Below, piece after piece: positions 60,778 through 64,000 of a stretch of 64,000 bases of DNA. The stretch's first letter is position 1, and every line of letters begins with the position of its first letter. The DNA is from G963677325 sp963677325 (GTDB taxonomy: Bacteria; Bacteroidota; Bacteroidia; Bacteroidales; Prolixibacteraceae), in the NCBI GenBank assembly GCA_963677325.2, contig CAXXGM010000007.1:372001-436000 (forward strand). Direction: 5' to 3'. Both the position numbers and the translations under genes were made by a program. The notes under the pieces are model-generated. The model did no database searches. It saw only the letters and a program-made list of their open reading frames with translations, and was not told where the DNA came from.

Positions 60778-62085
60778 ATGAAAGAAGTTAAATATGTATC
60801 TGCAAAAGAGGCTGTAAGCGTAATTAAATCCGGCGATCGTGTTCACTTAAGTGCGGTCGCAGTTACTCCGTTGAAACTGATCGATGCCATGGTCGAAAGA
60901 GGCCGCGCCGGAGAAATAAAAAATGTAACTATACAACACATTCACATCGAAGGGCCTGTTGAATTTGCAAATCCTGAATTTGAAGGTATATTTAATTCTT
61001 CTCAGTTTTTTGTGGGAGCAAATATGCGTAAGCAAACCCAATCAGGGTACGCCGATTATGTTCCTGTTTTCCTCAGTGAAACCCAGAAACTGATCCGTGA
61101 TGGGTATTTGAAGGTGAATGTAGCGATGATCATGGTTTCTCTCCCTGATAAACACGGATTTGTATCACTTGGGACTTCAGTCGATGCGACCCGTGCTGCA
61201 GTCGAAAATGCTGATACTGTAATTGCATTGGTTAATCCTAATGTTCCGCGATGCTGGGGTGATGCTATGATCCCATTGAGCATGATCGATATTTTTGTTG
61301 AGGACGATTCTCCACTATATGCCGTAAACCAGGCTCCACTTTCTGATACTGAAAAACTGATTGGTATCAATGTCGCCAACCTGGTTGAAGATGGCGCCTG
61401 TTTGCAACTGGGTATCGGCGGGATCCCCAATGCAGTGCTTGCCCAATTGGGAAATCACAAGGACCTTGGGGTTCATAGTGAAATGTTTGCTGATGGTATT
61501 CTTCCTTTGGTGGAAAAGGGAGTAGTCAACGGGAGTAAGAAAAGAGTTGATAAAGGAAAGATGGTAGCCTGCTTCCTTTTGGGATCAAAGGCTCTTTATG
61601 ATTTTGTGGACGACAACCCAATGGTGGCCATGATGGATGTTGCTCATACAAATGATGTTAAGACGATTCGTAAACTGGATAAAATGACCGCCATCAACTC
61701 GGCTTTAGCCATTGATCTTACCGGCCAGGTATGTGCAGATTCTATCGGAATTAAACATTTCTCAGGCGTTGGTGGCCAGATAGACTTTATCCGCGGCGCA
61801 GGTTATTCATTAGGAGGAAAACCAATTATTGCTATGTCTTCTCAAACTCCAAAGGGAATATCAAAGATTTCGCCTGTACTGATGGAAGGATCGGGAGTGG
61901 TATCCACCAGGGCTAACATGCATTGGGTAGTAACCGAATACGGGGCAGTAAACCTTTACGGCAAGACTCTCCAGGAAAGAGCTAAACTGCTTACATCAAT
62001 TGCACACCCCGATCATCGTGATATGCTGGAAAAAGCTGCCTTCGAAAGATTCGGCCCGCATTATCATTTTATTCCTGAAATTTAA
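60778..62085 (+). CDS. Acetyl-CoA hydrolase/transferase family CoA-transferase
   Basis: A 435-residue class I-like CoA-transferase of the Cat1/4-hydroxybutyrate/butyryl-CoA:acetate group. The catalytic glutamate is in LGVHSEMFADGI (about 240). LQLGIGGIPNAVLAQL, GVGGQIDFIRGA and HWVVTEYGAVNLYGKT are CoA-binding and family blocks. It swaps CoA between acetate and a longer acid such as butyrate, propionate or succinate. With the two following genes it suggests propionate/succinate interconversion. Confidence 0.88.
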   Translation: MKEVKYVSAKEAVSVIKSGDRVHLSAVAVTPLKLIDAMVERGRAGEIKNVTIQHIHIEGPVEFANPEFEGIFNSSQFFVGANMRKQTQSGYADYVPVFLSETQKLIRDGYLKVNVAMIMVSLPDKHGFVSLGTSVDATRAAVENADTVIALVNPNVPRCWGDAMIPLSMIDIFVEDDSPLYAVNQAPLSDTEKLIGINVANLVEDGACLQLGIGGIPNAVLAQLGNHKDLGVHSEMFADGILPLVEKGVVNGSKKRVDKGKMVACFLLGSKALYDFVDDNPMVAMMDVAHTNDVKTIRKLDKMTAINSALAIDLTGQVCADSIGIKHFSGVGGQIDFIRGAGYSLGGKPIIAMSSQTPKGISKISPVLMEGSGVVSTRANMHWVVTEYGAVNLYGKTLQERAKLLTSIAHPDHRDMLEKAAFERFGPHYHFIPEI

Positions 62086-62123
62086 TATAACTGAATAAAA
62101 GAACGAACTTTTAAAATATATAA

Positions 62124-62528
62124 ATGATGAAAGCAAAACGCATAGAGCATATTGGAATTGCAGTAGAAAATCTTGAAGCTGCTGTTTCTTATTATGAAAC
62201 TCTTTTAGGTACTACTTGTTATGCTATTGAAGAAGTTGCAGATCAAAAAGTTAAAACAGCTTTCTTTAAAGTTGGAGAAACTAAAATCGAACTTCTTGAA
62301 TCTACTGATCCTCAAGGACCCATTGGAAAATTCATTGAGAAAAAAGGACAGGGAATACATCACATCGCTTTTGCCGTTGACGATGTTAACAATGCTTTGC
62401 AGGAAGTTAAAGAAGCAGGCATACAGGTTATTGATCAACAGGGACGTAAGGGAGCAGAAGGTCTCACAATTGGCTTTTTACATCCGAAATCAACATTTGG
62501 AACTCTTACTGAATTGTGCAGTGAGTAA
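62124..62528 (+). CDS. mce: Methylmalonyl-CoA epimerase
   Basis: A 134-residue glyoxalase-fold (vicinal oxygen chelate) enzyme converting (2S)- and (2R)-methylmalonyl-CoA. Metal ligands are visible in RIEHIGIAV (His), GIHHIAFAV (His) and TLTELCSE (Glu). It links propionyl-CoA carboxylation/decarboxylation with the B12-dependent mutase. It lies 38 nt after the CoA-transferase and 18 nt before the carboxyltransferase gene, in one apparent operon. Confidence 0.93.
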   Translation: MMKAKRIEHIGIAVENLEAAVSYYETLLGTTCYAIEEVADQKVKTAFFKVGETKIELLESTDPQGPIGKFIEKKGQGIHHIAFAVDDVNNALQEVKEAGIQVIDQQGRKGAEGLTIGFLHPKSTFGTLTELCSE

Positions 62529-62546
62529 TTATAAACTATCTTTAAA

Positions 62547-64000
62547 ATGAGCAATCAGGACAAAATCAGACAGTTGATCGACCTTCGGGCGAAGGCCAAA
62601 TTGGGTGGCGGGGAAAAAAGGATTCTGACCCAGCATTCAAAGAATAAACTTACCGCACGTGAACGTATCGATTTGATTCTTGATGAAGGAAGCTTCGAAG
62701 AGTTTGATATGTTCGTTACCCATCGTTGTACCAATTTCGGAATGGAGAATAAAAAATTTCTCAGCGATGGTGTTGTAACTGGTCGTGGAACCATTGATGG
62801 CCGTACTGTTTTTATTTTCTCCCAGGATTTTACTGTATTCGGAGGATCTCTTTCCGAAACTTATGCACAAAAGATCTGCAAAGTAATGGATATGGCCATG
62901 AAAGTGGGTGCTCCGGTTATTGGAATCAATGATTCCGGCGGTGCGCGAATCCAGGAAGGCGTCAATTCCCTGGCCGGTTATGCTGAAATCTTTCAGCGCA
63001 ACATCATGGCTTCAGGAGTTATTCCGCAAATTTCTGCGATCTTTGGACCCTGTGCCGGTGGCGCAGTTTATTCGCCTGCACTGACTGACTTTATCGTAAT
63101 GAGTAAGGATACCAGTTATATGTTTGTAACTGGTCCCAAGGTGGTGAAGACGGTGACCGGTGAAGAAGTTACTGATGAACAGCTGGGAGGGGCAGTTGTC
63201 CATGGCTCAAAATCAGGCGTAACTTCCCTTATTGCTGATAATGAAGAAGAAGGATTGCTCCTGATTCGTAAACTTCTGTCTTATTTACCTCAAAATAATC
63301 TTGAAGATCCGCCAATTGCTTTTTGTGATGATCCGATTGATCGTCTGGATGATAATCTGAATGAAATAATTCCTGAGAATCCGAATAAACCTTATGATAT
63401 TAAAGATGTAATTCATTCTATCGTGGATTATGGCGAATTCCTCGAGATTCATCGTAACTATGCCCAGAATGTTGTAGTCGGTTTCGCCAGATTTAACGGA
63501 ATGCCTGTCGGTATTGTTGCCAATCAGCCTGCATATCTCGCCGGAGTACTGGATATCAATGCTTCAAGAAAGGCAGCAAGGTTTATCCGTTTCTGTGATG
63601 CATTCAATGTCCCATTGGTAACTCTTGAAGATGTACCCGGATTCTTGCCTGGAACGGCACAGGAATATGGAGGTATCATCATTCATGGAGCCAAACTTCT
63701 TTACGCATACGGGGAAGCTACAGTACCAAAAATCACCGTTATTCTTCGTAAAGCTTATGGCGGCGCTTATTGTGTGATGAGTTCAAAGCATCTTCGCGGA
63801 GACCTCAACTATGCATGGCCACAGGCTGAAATTGCTGTAATGGGCCCCAAAGGCGCTATTGAAGTGCTTCATAGCAAGGAAATAGCTAAAATGACTGATG
63901 ATGCTGAACGTGAGGCGTTTATTAAACAGGCAGAGGAAGAATATAAAAATGAATTTGCCAATCCGTATAATGCTGCTAAATTCGGCTATATAGATGATGT
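62547..64000 (+). CDS. Methylmalonyl-CoA decarboxylase / propionyl-CoA carboxylase carboxyltransferase subunit, 3' end missing
   Basis: From ATG 62547 (MSNQDKIRQLIDLRAKAKLG) the frame is open to the window end: 484 residues of a family of about 510-520. Crotonase-fold carboxyltransferase blocks are RERIDLILDEGSFEEFD, GINDSGGARIQEGVNSLAGYAEIF, ISAIFGPCAGGAVYSPALTDF, and LEDVPGFLPGTAQEYGGIIIHGAKLLYAYGEATVPKITVILRKAYGGAYCVM. It acts with a biotinyl subunit, either pumping Na+ by decarboxylation or making methylmalonyl-CoA. The partner genes must lie beyond the window. Confidence 0.93.
   Translation, partial: MSNQDKIRQLIDLRAKAKLGGGEKRILTQHSKNKLTARERIDLILDEGSFEEFDMFVTHRCTNFGMENKKFLSDGVVTGRGTIDGRTVFIFSQDFTVFGGSLSETYAQKICKVMDMAMKVGAPVIGINDSGGARIQEGVNSLAGYAEIFQRNIMASGVIPQISAIFGPCAGGAVYSPALTDFIVMSKDTSYMFVTGPKVVKTVTGEEVTDEQLGGAVVHGSKSGVTSLIADNEEEGLLLIRKLLSYLPQNNLEDPPIAFCDDPIDRLDDNLNEIIPENPNKPYDIKDVIHSIVDYGEFLEIHRNYAQNVVVGFARFNGMPVGIVANQPAYLAGVLDINASRKAARFIRFCDAFNVPLVTLEDVPGFLPGTAQEYGGIIIHGAKLLYAYGEATVPKITVILRKAYGGAYCVMSSKHLRGDLNYAWPQAEIAVMGPKGAIEVLHSKEIAKMTDDAEREAFIKQAEEEYKNEFANPYNAAKFGYIDD

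Overview
The window looks like chromosomal DNA of a Bacteroidota bacterium, probably a Bacteroidia/Bacteroidales-type anaerobe. The basis is the family content: DUF4293, DUF4468 and HYC_CC_PP-type proteins, an 11-subunit complex I without NuoEFG, an aspartate carbamoyltransferase with regulatory chain, a fused GcvP, and a methylmalonyl-CoA pathway. Many genes are also preceded by the Bacteroidetes -7 element TAnnTTTG, several with TTG 18-21 nt upstream. No rRNA or tRNA gene was seen.

Layout. 0-5 kb: SirB1-like protein (cut by the window edge), nucleoside phosphorylase, DUF4293 membrane protein, GAF/fRMsr-like protein, pyrI-pyrB, IMPACT/YigZ protein. 5-12.9 kb: dnaA, MlaD-type lipid-transport protein, N-acetylmuramoyl-L-alanine amidase, LptD-like outer-membrane protein, HD-domain protein. 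13-17.6 kb: a large Sel1-repeat protein, a 1.2-kb gene-free stretch filled with nested inverted repeats, and a universal-stress protein. 18-28.5 kb: the complete nuoABCDHIJKLMN operon plus a small unknown protein, closed by a strong terminator. 28.9-34.9 kb: a compact operon of acetyltransferase, acyl carrier protein, AsnB-type amidotransferase, NadE-like amide synthase and AMP-forming ligase (then ThpR). This looks like a pathway for an unknown acyl or amidated product. 35-42.7 kb: GH130 glycoside phosphorylase, a divergent Gfo/Idh protein, pcm, an MBL hydrolase, gcvP, ispE. 42.7-47.2 kb: an island with ettA, an IS3 element and a candidate small RNA, flanked by an inverted pair of related ~120-140-bp repeats. 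47.2-49.1 kb: DUF4468 protein and an orphan 403-aa protein. 49.2-58.3 kb: a copper/silver efflux region (HYC_CC_PP protein, HMA protein, CusA, TolC, CusB, a tiny ORF with its own terminator, OsmC). 58.4-64 kb: a FAD disulfide-reductase-like protein without its cysteines, then acyl-CoA transferase, methylmalonyl-CoA epimerase and a carboxyltransferase subunit cut by the window end.

The most unusual feature is intergenic. Two periodic repeat classes punctuate the window. One has a 7-nt period (loci near 41.8, 42.8, 47.1, 50.2, 54.1 and 58.3 kb), with different units at each locus but always seven bases, often folded as long inverted repeats. The other has an 11-nt period built around TTCG/CGTA (2.3, 16.4, 17.6 and 46.9 kb). 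A third modular repeat has a 20-bp end sequence (15.8-16.2 kb and 60.0 kb). Together with the 29-34 kb biosynthetic operon these are the best candidates for something not previously described. All calls come from reading the sequence; no database search was run.
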